From positions 27,938,501 through 28,002,500 of the forward strand of contig JAKSXM010000231.1 of NCBI GenBank assembly GCA_022575985.1: a stretch of 64,000 nucleotides of DNA, read 5' to 3'. The stretch comes from Anagrus nilaparvatae (taxonomy: Eukaryota > Arthropoda > Insecta > Hymenoptera > Mymaridae). Numbering within the stretch: the first letter of the stretch is position 1; every line of letters starts with the position of its first letter. Made by a program: the position numbers and the translations under genes. The notes under the pieces were generated by a model that was not told the DNA's origin, made no database searches, and was given only the letters and a program-made list of their open reading frames with translations. Below are positions 43,172 to 55,083 of this stretch, in pieces.

Positions 43172-46100
43172 CATGGGGTTGACAACTCAGAAGTTCACCG
43201 CACTTCTAAGACTTCTATGCACTTCTACCGAAATCTTTAAAAATAAAAAAAAAAAGGTTTTAAACATATATCTAGGGGTTTTTGGGTGTACTGAGTCCGA
43301 ATCTGGCAACCAAATTCCAAAATTCGAAATGGCGGCCTCACAATTGGCCAATTTTCGAAAAAAAACATCGAAATTTAAAATAAAAAAAAAAAGATTTTTA
43401 ATGCATATCTGGGGGTTTTTGGGTGCGCTGAGTCCGAATTTGACAACCAAATTTCCAAATTCGAAATAGCGGCCTAACAATTGGCCAATTTTCGAAAAAA
43501 AAACATCGAAATAGAAAATAAAAAAAAAAAGATTTTTAATGCATATCTGGGGGTTTTTGGGTGCGCTGAGTCCGAATTTGACAACCAAATTTCCAAATTC
43601 GAAATAGCGGCCTAACAATTGGCCAATTTTCGAAAAAAAACATCGAAATAGAAAATAAAAAAATAAAGATTTTCAATGGGCCGGCCTTTCAATGCATATC
43701 TGGGGGTTTTTGGGTGCGCTGAGTCCGAATTTGACAACCAAATTTCCAAATTCGAAATAGCGACCTAACAATTGGCCAATTTTCGAAAAAAAACATCGAA
43801 ATTGATAATAAAAAAATAAAGATTTTCAATGCATATCTGGGGGTTTTTGGGTGCGCTGAGTCCGAATTTGACAACCAAATTTCAAAATTCGAAATGGTGG
43901 CCTCGAAATTAGCCAATTTTGAAAAAAAATACCAAATTTTAAAATAAAAAAAAAAAGATTTTAAATGTATATCTGGGGGTTTTTTGGTGCGCTGAGTCCG
44001 GATTTGACAACCAAATTTCCAAATTCGAAATAGCAGCCTCACAATTGGCCAATTTTGAAAAAAAAACATCCAATTTTAATTTAAAAAAAAGAAGATTTTA
44101 AATGTATATCTGGGGGTTTTCGGGTGCGTCAAGTCCGAATCTGACAACCAAATTTAAAAATTCGAATTGGTGGCCTCGAAATTGGCCAATTTTGAAAAAA
44201 AAACGAAATTTTAAAATAAAAAAAAAAAGGTTTTAAACATATAATTGGGGATTTTCAGGTGTACTGAGTCAGAATCTTGTATCCGAATTTTGAAATTCAA
44301 AATAACAGCCTCAAAATTAAACAATTTTTCAAAACTTATAAACAAAATAAAATTAAGAAAAAAAGGTTGTAAATTTAAATTTAAACATTTTATAGGTCTA
44401 GATATTTTCTGGAATATTGAGTCCAAATCTGGCTACCAGTTTTCGAAATTCAAAATGGCATGTTTAAATAAACCTATTTTTTGAAAAGATAACTCCAATT
44501 TTATAAAATAAATCATATCTTCTATTAGGGTTGTAGTAGTTTTAGGCTTTTTTAGGTAAAAGAGTCTATATTTTCAGCTGTAGAAGACCCATAATTATTT
44601 GTTTTTTAATTTCATTCGATCAAAGCGATTAAACCCTTTTGGTCGAGCTTTTGGTCATAAGAAAATTACATATTTCTGAAATTCCAAATGCTGTCGAAGA
44701 ACTAGAAGAAATTTCTATTGGGGATTATTGTCTATTTCAGATACCAAAACAATCGCATTTACTAATTGGATTGATCAAAGGCATCTGAAAAAAAATTAAA
44801 AGTTTATAATCCTGGTATTGGCTTTATTTCAGTGTCTAATTATCGGAAAACAATTCAAATTCCTTACGTTATGAGTGGTAAAAGAGATGTAATTCCTGAC
44901 TCTGTGTATGATTTTATTAAAAATAAGGTAAAAATTATATAAAAAATTTTGTATTCATAGATAATTATATGTACCTATACATAAAATAACATATATAAAA
45001 ACATTTTTTTTATTTTAATCTCACATTTTTTGTTAAATACCTAATCAAAGTCTCTCGCAAAATCTTATAAAGAGTTTGTCTAGACACAACCAGGAAGCAT
45101 GGAAAAAAACCTTCTAAAACTACTACAACCCTAACAGAAAATGTGATTCATTTTATAAAATTGGCGTTATTTTTTCAAAAAATAGGCTTATTTAAGCTTG
45201 CCATTTTGAATTTCGTAAATTGGCCAGATTTTGACTCAAGATACCAGAAAATATACAGAACTACATTTATAGCCTTTTTTCTTAATTTTATTTGGTTTAT
45301 TTGTTTTGAAATATAGTTTAATTTTGAGGCTGTTATATTGAATTTAAAAAGTAGGTTGCAATATTCTGACTCAGAACAACTGAAAATCCCCATTTATATG
45401 TTTAAAACCTTTTTTTTTCTATTTGAATTTTGTATTTATTTTTTCAAAATTGGCCAATTGTGAGGCCGCCATTTCAAATTTTGAAATTTGGTTGTCAGAT
45501 TCGGACTCAGCGCATCCAAAAAGCCCTAGATATACATTTAAAATCTTTTTTTTTAATTTTAAAATTTGGTATTTTTTTTTCAAAATTGGCCAATTGTTAG
45601 GCCGCTATTTCGAATTTGGAAATTTGGTTGTCAGATTCCGACTCAGCGCACCCAAAAAGCCCCAGAAATACATTTAAAATCTTTTTTTTTTATTTTAAAA
45701 TTTGGTATTTTTTTTCAAAACTGGCCAATTTCGAGGGCACCATTTCGAATTTTGAAATTTGGTTGTCAGATTCGGACTCAGCGCACTCAAAACCCCCCAG
45801 ATATACATTTAAAATCTTTTTTTTTTTATTTTAAAATTTGATATTTTTTTTTCAAAATTGGCCAATTGTTAGGCCGCTATTTCGAATTTGGAAATTTGGT
45901 TGTCAAATTCGGATTCAGCGCACCCAAAAACCCCCAGATATGCATTGAAAATCTTTTTTTTTTTATTTTAAATTTCGATGTTTTTTTTTCGAAAATTGGC
46001 CAATTGTGAGGCCGCCATTTCGAATTTTGCAATTTTGTTGCCAGATTCGGACTCAGTACACCCAAAAACACCTAGATATATGTTTAAAACCTTTTTTTTT

Positions 46101-46175
46101 TTATTTTTAAAGATTTCGGTAGAAGTGCATAGAAGTCTTAGAAGTGCGGTGAACTTCTGAGTTGTCAACCCCTCG
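43172..46175. mobile_element. 3-kb hAT-like foldback element with tandem-repeat arms
   Basis: Perfect 8-bp direct repeats ATCAAGTC (43164-43171 and 46176-46183) flank inverted ends GGGGTTGACAACTCAGAAGT and complement. Each arm is built of about 137-bp tandem units (CTGGGGGTTTTTGGGTGCGC, GGCGGCCTCACAATTGGCCA): about nine in the left arm and seven in the right. The 8-bp duplication points to hAT. Many open frames in the arms are shadows of this repeat. The centre (44521-45135) is unique sequence and has its own inner inverted ends. Confidence 0.85.
44521..45135 (+). pseudogene. Unique core of the foldback with a broken coding remnant
   Basis: The core is bounded by inner inverted repeats AGGGTTGTAGTAGTTTTAG (44527) and complement (about 45113-45132). 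Between them two plus-strand frames look coding: KLHISEIPNAVEELEEISIG then DYCLFQIPKQSHLLIGLIKG (about 44655-44786, then a stop), and, after a frame change, VYNPGIGFISVSNYRKTIQI then PYVMSGKRDVIPDSVYDF (about 44804-44929), ending AAAAATAAG|gtaaaa, a good splice donor. This looks like a captured or original gene fragment, now broken. I do not recognise the family. Confidence 0.45.
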
Positions 46176-46183
46176 ATCAAGTC

Positions 46184-47049
46184 TAAAATGGTATATATTT
46201 AATTGAATCTTTTCATAATTGAATTTTTCAAAATAAGAAAAAATTAAATTTATTTGTATAAACAATAAAAGAATTTTTTCCCACAATTTAATAAAAAATG
46301 AATAATTATTTACATATACTCCTTTTAATTTAATTACAAACATATATAATAATATATAATTACAAATAAATTGTCAATTTAAAATATTTCTCATCTCACT
46401 TCAGTAAAAAACACAATAAAACTAAAAAAAAGACAACCATTTTTTTTTTGTATTAATTTTTTTTCAAAATACAATGTAAAATAGGATATTCTTGTGTAAG
46501 TTTTAGGTAAAATTTTTTTTATTTATATTTAATGCCAATTATTAAATAGATAATAGATATATATATATATATAAAATTGCATAAGATTAAAATCTTTTAA
46601 TGACGTTGTGAGAAAATAAAAAATTTAAATTAAACCGTGTGATGTATTGTGAAAGAGAGGATATGGACATTGGTTAAGTTTATCATTTAATGAATTTTTT
46701 TTTTTATCTTATTAATTAATAATTTTTTTTTTTAATTTTTTGATTATTTTTTGTGGAAAAATATTAAAGGAAATTGCAAAAAAAAAAGTTGGAAAGAACG
46801 CCCAAGTTATTTGTGACAAACGATCTGTGTATCCTTTTTGGAATTATTCTTTTTTTATTTTTATAAATTTTTCAAGTTGTGGTTTTTTAAAAAGAAACAT
46901 CCCTTTCGACACTTTCATTTTGATATTTTGAACCAAATTAAAAATATCATCAATTACATAAAAAGAGCGATAATTTAAATTGATTATAACCGCTATTTTA
47001 TTTTTTTGCTATACATAACCAATATTTATTAAAAAAAAAGCCAATCGAA
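46184..47049. other. AT-rich upstream sequence, nothing recognised
   Basis: Low-complexity DNA with T runs and a short (TA)n near 46558. Confidence 0.55.
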
Positions 47050-47200
47050 TGAAAGTGAAAATACATTAAGAAAGAGACGCGCCTTTTATAAAAAGTATGC
47101 GAATATTTCATGTTCTCAGTGTATGTGTAAGTAGACGACAACATAACGACGACGCAAGACTTGCTACGAAATGGAAAGTGAAAGCTACTCCTGACCTACA
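47050..47200. promoter_or_regulatory. GC-richer island with TATA-like core
   Basis: It contains TATAAAAGGCGCG on the minus strand (near 47085) with TTCACTTT about 30 bases further along that strand, and CGACGACGCAAGACTTGC upstream. It could be a distal ftz-f1 promoter or another gene's promoter. The TATA motif is partly symmetrical, so the strand is uncertain. Confidence 0.3.
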
Positions 47201-47840
47201 AACACCAAAAAAAAAAATGAGATACCAAAACCATAAGAAAAAAGATGATTTTTTTTTCTTTTGCTTTACTTATGAAACAAAAAGAACCTTCAAAATTTTA
47301 TACAGTTGACTAAATTTATCCTTTTTTTAATATATTTTGTATTACTTAATCGTGTGCAAAAAAAATATTATTTTGTAATACTTAGTTAAAATTTATTTTT
47401 TAAGCCATTTAATTTAATTTAATCAATTTTAATATATTTTTTGTTTGATATTTTTTTAACTTAACAAAATTACTTTTTTTTTGGAATTCTTGAATTATTT
47501 TTTAAATACACGGTTTTAAACACCTGCATTCATATTTCTAAGTATATTTTTTAAATTGTCATAAAAATTAATTGTACACCTTAAAATTGTCGTATAATTA
47601 TTATTTTAATTTTATCGAAAAATAAGGCGATGCAAGTACTTTTTTTTATAATACAAGGAAAATTTTTATAAATATTGTTAACAAAAAAAATTTTATGATT
47701 ATTAAAAATAAAGTATCCTAAGATTAAATAAATGAACAAGGTCTTGTACAATAGCAAGGTTTTTTCTTATTTTCTTATAGTTAAGCCGTATAAAATTTTT
47801 AAGGCCGATTTTATTTCTTTGTTTTTTATTAAAATTTTTT

Positions 47841-48044
47841 TTGTTTATTAAATTCCAAAAAAAATCTGTTGTTTTTCATAATGTATTATTTTTTTACCAG
47901 AGAACTGAAGCAACGTTACCTGGAAAAATTTATTTTACCATACAGTTTCGCCATAATTCGTTATTACATGAAAAGCTGGGTAGAAAATTGTTTTTATTAG
48001 CAGCTGTTTCCATACCTTCGCTTCTCAATACAGTATGTTCATAA
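47841..48044 (+). other. Unrecognised short open frame with coding-like segment
   Basis: The part TEATLPGKIYFTIQFRHNSL and then LHEKLGRKLFLLAAVSIPSL has balanced amino-acid use unlike most AT-rich shadows around it. It is not preceded by a convincing start context and is not recognised. It may be one piece of a decayed gene spanning 47.9-49.0 kb. Confidence 0.2.
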
Positions 48045-48215
48045 AGTTTCAGCAGGAATCGCAAGTCAGAAAATGGAAATAAAATATCAATTAAAACTAT
48101 TTTTGCATCTAACCCTGATTAGTAAAATTTTTGTAACTTTTGAACTTTTTCAATTTGACGATAATTTTTGTGCCCCCTTTTTCGACGTTAGAACTTCTCG
48201 GAGGCACGAACCCAT

Positions 48216-48415
48216 GTAGAGTAAAAAATAATGAACACAATACTACAACCTTTTAGTAATTTTACTACTAGCAGTAATCTTACTATTTCCTAGTAAAATT
48301 ACTACAAGTGTAGTAATTTAACTAAAAATTGTAGTAAATTTACTATTTTTGTAGTAATTTGTAGTCAAATTACTAAACGGTAGTAATATTATGTTAATTA
48401 TTTTTTACTGTGTAG
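48216..48415. mobile_element. 200-bp MITE with TAGTAATTTTACTA internal repeats
   Basis: The inverted ends AGTAAAAAATAATGAACA and TGTTAATTATTTTTTACTGT bound many copies of TAGTAA/TTACTA. It separates the two coding-like segments on either side. Confidence 0.6.
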
Positions 48416-48754
48416 GTAAGTATACCAATTACTCAGGTAGACTTCATCACAGAGATGATTGTTGCAGGGGTCTACCAGGTAAAGCTTCCGACAAATTCTC
48501 ATCCTGAACAACCTTGTGAAGTTATCAAATTTTGGAATTTAGTCTCAGACACTGAAAATATTGATTCTAAGGATAGTTGTTTTGATTTAGACACCAGAAA
48601 ACTTGGTGTTTGTTTCATATTGCATGATATTACTATTCATTGGAAATATTCATTGGGAACTGTCGAAAAACATTCTTTTAGCCAGTTCATTATAATTGGA
48701 AGAACTGCTTGTAGTCCAAGTTGTATAAATAAAAAAAGTGAGGTTATGATTTGA
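48416..48754 (+). other. Unrecognised open frame, about 112 codons
   Basis: The frame is open from just after the MITE (VSIPITQVDFITEMIVAGVY) and reads on through PCEVIKFWNLVSDTENID and GRTACSPSCINKKSEVMI to a stop. The first ATG is at 48455. Base composition is less AT-rich than the surroundings and amino-acid use looks like a real protein, with seven cysteines or so. No signal peptide or domain is recognised. It could be an exon or a decayed gene fragment. Confidence 0.3.
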
Positions 48755-48990
48755 GAAATATGTTCTGTTCTGACATTTTAATTTGACTTCTCAATGCAAT
48801 TAGAAAGGGTTTTTCAAATTTGAAACCTGAAAAAATTTTATAAACTCGCAATGCCCCTGGACTTACCCTGCAAAATCCATCTAATAATTTGTATGACCAC
48901 AAACTCGAAGGATACTTTATCTTTGAAAATAAGCTGCGCATATACATTAATGTATTGATAGCTAATCTCGGGTAATAATGCAAAAATATA
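48755..48990. other. Coding-like segment open on both strands
   Basis: The plus strand reads TRNAPGLTLQNPSNNLYDHK and then LEGYFIFENKLRIYINVLIA. The minus strand reads YPRLAINTLMYMRSLFSKIK and SLWSYKLLDGFC, ending at GCAGG|gtaagt, a strong donor. Which strand is real, if either, cannot be decided. It continues the higher-GC block begun at 47.9 kb. Confidence 0.2.
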
Positions 48991-50229
48991 ACAGAAAAAT
49001 GTAAAAAAAACTGTACTTTGAAAATTCAAGACTTTTTCGTAAAAATACTTGGAAAAAATCTATTTATAGTTTATAAATAATTTATTATTTTACGATTTTC
49101 AAATAACATTGCTGCGAATTTTAAAATTCTAACCTATTTTTTTTTTTTACATGATGGATGGATTTGTTCTTAACATTTAATCTGTCTGTGTGTGTGTTAA
49201 TAAACAATCGTATGAATACATACATACAAGATTACCTTGAAATTTTATTTTCATCTGTCTGAATATTATCGATGCATCGCATAAAAAAAAACAGTCTTAC
49301 ATGTTACCTTCGAAAAAATTATTTAATTAATTACGTGCTCGTTATCAAGTATTTTAATTAAAAATTTTTGTATAAAATTTCTCAATTTCTTAGCTGTAGT
49401 ACCTTTAAATCAATAAAATAAGTTTAATTTCTTAATTAAAAATTATCTAAAAATATTAACTTTCATTAAAAATAATGCATTTTGAAGAAAAAAAAACGCA
49501 CAACGTGAGTCAAAATAAAATCTATTTAAAAAAAAAAAATATTATTTATGCATTTTTGTTCCTTATATTATCATAAATAAATCTTTATTATCATAGGTAC
49601 ATGTAAAAAAATATATTTGTAAATGTTTTTTTTTTTTATTCTGTAACTTTTATCCTTTATTCGAATCAGATAAAGAAAAATAAAATTATTTTTTTAAATC
49701 CTTGAAGTATTTATAAATTGAATGTTATCTAATTTTATTTATTTCTATTATTAAAAATATTAAAACAAAATTTTTTTTTTTTGTAACAAATCAAACTTTT
49801 GTAACAATAAATTTCTTAATTTTAGAAATATTAACGTTTGATACGTCAAAATGATACTAAATAAGTGTAATATGATTTGTTTTTTATTATGTTTCTGATA
49901 ATTATGTTTCAGATCGTTTAGGTAAGGTTTTGTATTTAATTTTAATGATTTATTTACTTTGGTATTGCTACATATTTCTCAAACTTATTTGTATTGTCGG
50001 CTCAAAATTTATATCCAGGATTAAAAAAAACCATAAAATTTAATTTAGGAAGTAAGTCATATAAGCTAGGATTTTTTTTTTAATACTTGGGACGCACAGC
50101 TTAAGCAGCGGGTCATTTTGGTAAAAAAGGCTTATTTTTCTTAGTTCTGTATTCTAAAACAAACATGACCAAAAAAGTAAATAACTGACTAAGTAAGTTT
50201 TTAATCAAAAATGTAACATATCAAACTTC
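48991..50229. other. AT-rich upstream sequence, nothing recognised
   Basis: No coding or repeat signal. Confidence 0.55.
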
Positions 50230-50955
50230 TTTGAACGTATCCCAAGGAGTGAGAGGGGGGGGGCTGGACTCCTCCTTTTGGAGGATAAAATAAATTTTTT
50301 TTTAAACAATACGAATCGATCGATTTTTAGAGTTTAAGATGAAAAGGTGGATAAATACACTGTAAAAAGTGTAAATTTCTTATATTAACAAAAAAATTAG
50401 AACATTTACGAAAAATTAGTAAATTTTCGAAAAAATTTGTAAATATTCAAAAAAAAATCGTATATTTACTAAATTTAGTATATTAATAAAAAATTCATTT
50501 TTTTTTGTGAAATCGCAAGAAAAATTGATAATTTACAATTTTTTTTCGAAAATTTACAAAAAAAGTTGTAAATTTACGAAAAATAGTTGTGAATTTACAA
50601 TTTTTTTCGTAAATTCACAAAAAAAAATCAGGAGTTCTCGAATTTTCCGATAATATTTAAATTTAGTTAATTTACGATTTTTATCGAATATTTACAAATT
50701 TTTTCGAAAAGATTTTATTTTTTTTGTTAATTTTAGAAAGTTACTTCTAACATTGCATTTTTCCTTGCAAGCTCCTAGAAATTAGATATTTTTGGAATTT
50801 CAAAACCAAGATATTAAACATTTGGGGGCTGTAATTGTCAGGAGATGCATTTTTTTAAAAATCGTTTATCCACCTTTTCGTATTAAAATCAATAAATTAA
50901 TCGATTCGTAATATTTAATAAAAATTTATTTTACTACCGAAAAGGGGGAAAATGA
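50230..50955. mobile_element. Palindromic MITE, family P, copy 4, split by a CACTG element
   Basis: The left part (CTCCTCCTTTTGGAGGATAA, then GATGAAAAGGTGGATAAATA) and right part (GGGGGCTGTAATTG, ATCCACCTTTTCGTATTAAA, ACCGAAAAGGGGGAAAAT) together match copy 1. Between them is the 398-bp CACTG element at 50358-50755, so this copy is the older insertion. Confidence 0.6.
50358..50755. mobile_element. CACTG-ended palindromic MITE, copy 2 (nested)
   Basis: Starts CACTGTAAAAAGTGTAAATT and ends AAAGTTACTTCTAACATTG; the interior is the same TTCGAAAAA palindrome as the other copies. It lies inside family P copy 4. Confidence 0.7.
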
Positions 50956-52523
50956 AGTGGTTGCAAATAGTTTCAAGTGATTTCTTTCAGACCGTGAAAA
51001 ATACCCAAATTTTGGAATTTTTTTCTACTAAAAACTAAACTTGCACTTTTGAAATAGCAAAATTTTCAATATCATTTCTTTTTTAAGTCTAGTTCTAGTC
51101 AAATGATACAAGAAATGAATTTCGAAGAGTTTTTAATGAGTAAGGTTGGAAAGACAAGGTTTGCTAATTTCAGTTTGCCTAAGTAAATATGCTTGGAAAA
51201 TTGAGCAATTAAAAATTAGTAAAAAAATGGATAATGGATTTTCCAAAAATCCAAAAATGGATTATTTTAATTAATTTAGAATTCAGTGCATAATTTTAAA
51301 AAAATATAACGAATGCTTAAAAAGGCGAATAATAAAATAATATCATTTTATTTTTAAGTAATAATTATAAAATTTTTATGAAAAATTCAGCAATTTTCTT
51401 TTTTAAACTGCAATTAAACGAAAATTTCGTAATAATTTCTTAATTTTTTGTCAAATAAATCTCAATTTAAATGTACCCAAGAGCGAAACGAAAAAAGATT
51501 TTTTCTCGATTGACATTATAATATTTTAGCATATAAAATAATAAATAAATAATTAAAAATATTAAAAAAAAAAAATACGATGGTGGTCTTTCTCTGTATT
51601 TTTTTTATATAAAAAAAATATAATAGTATAGAATATAGTTTCAAACCGATCTCGGCTCTCGATTAAAAGTGTGCCAAGGCCTTTTTTCCCCTACTTATAG
51701 TAACATTATTATATACATTACTATATACCGATCTCCATTTTCGAAACTAAAAGTAAAATCCAACTCTTTTATTATATTATAAATATGCACACATACAAGC
51801 TAAAATTTAATAAATATGTGTTATTAAAGGGATTCAGAATTTTTCAACTTTTTTTAAAAAATCATACTTTCCATAAAAAAATTAATCTGCTCAATTGTAA
51901 ACTTGAATTAAGATCAAATCAATTAATACATAAATGAAATATTTATTTAAAAAGGATATAATTAATATTTTTTTAAAGTATAGATTGCGCTATAAAAATA
52001 GTATATACCACCTATATTATTATAAAATTTACACCTTATAATATTTTTATCTCATTATTATTGTATAGTTTAAGTAATTTTTTTTTTTTTAAATCTAGAA
52101 AATTCACTTTCAATTTCAAGCTCACGCTCCAACGACTTTGATGTAAAAATGTAATTGCAATATAATATACTTTATGCTATAAGACTTGATTATTTATTTA
52201 TATTTTAGATTTCTTCTTATTGGTCATTAATTTGTAATTATTATTAAAATTTTATGCATTAGAATATTTATTAATTAAGTTATGGATACTTTTATAAAGA
52301 TATAAATATTTAATCATATTATTCTCGAGGTGTATACTTAGATAATTAAAGTGTTAATTTTTAATGAATTTTAAAATTAGGCTTCTAATAGCATTAAAAA
52401 TTTAAAACAAGATATTTATGCTCTTATAAATTTTGCATTTAACTTATATGAGTATAAAATAAATTCATAAAGTTGCATTTTTTAAAGTCCCCTTAGGCCT
52501 CACCTGTTTTTAATCCAAATTAG
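50956..52523. other. AT-rich upstream sequence, nothing recognised
   Basis: A GC-richer patch at 51640-51680 (CGATCTCGGCTCTCGATTAA) has no further support as a functional site. Confidence 0.5.
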
Positions 52524-52720
52524 GGGAGTGCGGTTACCCGAGGGGTAACTCAAAAGATCTGAAAGTTGATGAGGAAAAGTCAAAGGTTCGCAATGGATGG
52601 GAAGGGGGGACAAATGGGACTTAAAATAATTCGAGTCAAGGACTTAAAATATTTCGAGTCAGGGACTTAGAATAATCTGGGTACAAGGGTTTATAATCTG
52701 AGTTTAAGGGTGATTATATC
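52524..52720. repeat. hAT-like end fragment plus a few 24-mer units
   Basis: TTAGGGGAGTGCGGTTACCCG resembles the TAGGGGTGTGTGGTTACCCG end. It is followed by a G-run and diverged units (GGACTTAAAATATTTCGAGT). Confidence 0.5.
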
Positions 52721-53196
52721 CCATTTTGTTATGCTTTTTGAGAAAAGATATTTAAATAACAATTAAATATATAATCTTGAAAATTAAAAAAAAAATTTTT
52801 TTTTTGACGTCATTTGTGCGTCAAACTTTTTGAAGCGTCTAAAAAAATGACGGGCAAGATATCTTTTAAGATGGTCCAAAAAGAAAAAAGATTAAATTAA
52901 AGTATAACTTAGAACTAGGGAGTGATGTTGAGTTTTTTCAAAAATTTAGATTTAAAATAAAATGTTGGCAAAAATCAGCTAGGAATAAGAAAAAAGCTTA
53001 AAATTTCAGTACAAATAAGGGTGTAACTCTTTTTTGCGACCGATTATAAAAAAAAATCTAACCTAATAAGTATGTTAACAAAAGCACACAGAAAATTTGA
53101 AGTAATCTGTTCTGAGATAAATGAGTATAAAGTTTTAAGACTCGGTTCTAAATACTATTTGAGTCAAAATTTCAAAAAAATTTTTTTTTTAATATT

Positions 53197-53579
53197 CACT
53201 GTAAAAAGTAACTTTCTTAGATTTACAAAAAAAATAGAATTTTTTTTGAAAAATTAGTAGATTTCCAAAAAATTTTGTTAATATTCGATAAAAATCGTAA
53301 ATTTTCTAAATTTAGTATATTATCGAAAAATTCGAGAATTCTCGATTTTTTTTTGTGAATTTACGAAAAAAATTGTAAATTCACAACTAGTTTTCGTAAA
53401 TTTGCAACTATTTTTTGAAAATTTTCGAAAAAAAATTGTAAAGTATCAATTTTTCTTGCGAATTCACAAAAAAAATTGAGAATACGATTGAAATATACGA
53501 TTTTTTTCGAATATTTACAAATTTTTTTGAAAATGCTCTAATTTTTTTGTTAATATAAAAATGTTACTTTTTACAATGT
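53197..53579. mobile_element. CACTG-ended palindromic MITE, copy 3
   Basis: Starts CACTGTAAAAAGTAACTTTC and ends ATGTTACTTTTTACAATG, with the palindromic TTCGAAAAATT interior. A frame of 61 codons runs into it by chance. Confidence 0.75.
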
Positions 53580-53647
53580 TCTTGAACTATTTATCTACCC
53601 ATTTCAGCAAAAAAACGTCGCAAAATTCGGATATAATAACTCTTAAA

Positions 53648-55083
53648 GGGAGATTTTATGGAAAATATATTTACTAAATTCTAGGGGCACTAGAGTTGAT
53701 ACATTTAATGAGGCAAGCTGCAGCATAGTGGCGCTGCTGAGGTATCAGGGTGTGTCTAGGGAAGAGTGGTGCTATAGATCCAACAGCTAAGATTAACCGA
53801 CGAACTAAGAAATACATGGAACGCCATTATCCATGATCATCATTATCCGCCATAGTAACAGGGCTTGGATTCTGCATTTATATCATCTATAAGGTATCAC
53901 ATCAAAAACAAAAAAAAGTACTAACTTTTAATAAAGTATAGATTTTTATAACTAAACTGAATCGCGAAAAGTACTACCATATCTAAACATATTGGTTTGC
54001 GCATGAGCAGTACCACATATTGTGGATGGTACGGCTGTTTATCACTGTAATATCAGTGCTGAATCAGGTCCCAGGTACCACTATTCTATTCTCTATCTTT
54101 TCATTGCATTTTGAGACCAGATTATGTTTGATTAGTTTCTTTCCGATGCGCCCCCTGGATTAGTTTTGCATAGCTTGTACCATTATGGTTTAAAATCTAT
54201 TACAATTCTAGTATCCATGAAATTGCCTGCTATCAGAATTTTAATAAATTTCTAGTACCATTCATGTAGAATATTCTTAGTAAATTTCTTGGGAAACTTT
54301 AGTAAATATCACCAGAAATCAAGCGAAATTCTATGACAGACGATTTCCTAACGCAGGATTTTGCTATATTTCTGGTGTTAAGGGAAGATTTCATAGAGTG
54401 TATTTTTACTAGATTCCTATAGGGCCCGAAAACAATTATTTTTTTGTTACTATGATCCGAACTCCAATAAAATTCTGATTCAGGAAAACATTCCTTTGAA
54501 GATTTTTAGATTTCTGGTAATAGTAACTGGAGTTCAAATGTTTTAACACTAGGGTTTCTAGACATCTAGTAAAGTTTTGCTTTATGAAAACGCCCTTTTA
54601 CTTGCTAAAGTTGAATTGCTTTAACACTAGAGTTCCTAGAAATCTAGTAAGCATATGATCCATGAAATAGTCCCTTTAAAAAAATTTAGATTTAGGCAAT
54701 TAAAATAATACGGGTTTATAGAGACTTAAATTTTGCTCCAAGGCGATTTTATTAAAATTCTGCTCGAGCAGGATTCATAAAATTGTCTCAGAGCAAAATT
54801 TTAATAAATTTTTAGCGATAATTATTAAGGTTGAATTTTTTCGACTCTAGAGTCCCTAAAATCTAGTAAATTGCCCTTTATGGAGCAGATTTTGACCAGT
54901 GTATTTAGACTAGATATCTAGGGACACTAGAATTGAAACAATGGAACCTTAGAAATTTTCACTATTTTATGGATCCTGCTTGAGCAGAATTTCAATAGAT
55001 TTTAAGTCATAGTTAATTATTAAAACTCATTTAATGTGTCCCTAGAATCTAGTAAGAATACGCTCCGTAAAATCGACCCCAGG
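53648..55083. mobile_element. Composite inverted-repeat element with reiterated ends
   Basis: Outer ends: GAGATTTTATGGAAAATATA then TTTACTAAATTCTAGGGGC on the left, matched by the complement of GTCCCTAGAATCTAGTAAGA then ATACGCTCCGTAAAATCGAC on the right. Related end motifs (CTAGAAATCTAGTAA, TTTTACTAGATTCCTATAGG, TTTATGGAGCAG) recur at about 54390, 54550, 54640, 54850 and 54910 in both orientations. This suggests repeated nested insertions or amplification of the ends. The 53750-54250 interior is GC-richer but not recognised. Confidence 0.6.

Noticed and set aside
43187..46180. Many overlapping open frames of 60-143 codons with repeated peptide blocks such as FGNLVVKFGLSAPKNPQICI
   Set aside because: They are translations of the 137-bp tandem units of the foldback element, present in several frames and both strands, so not genes.
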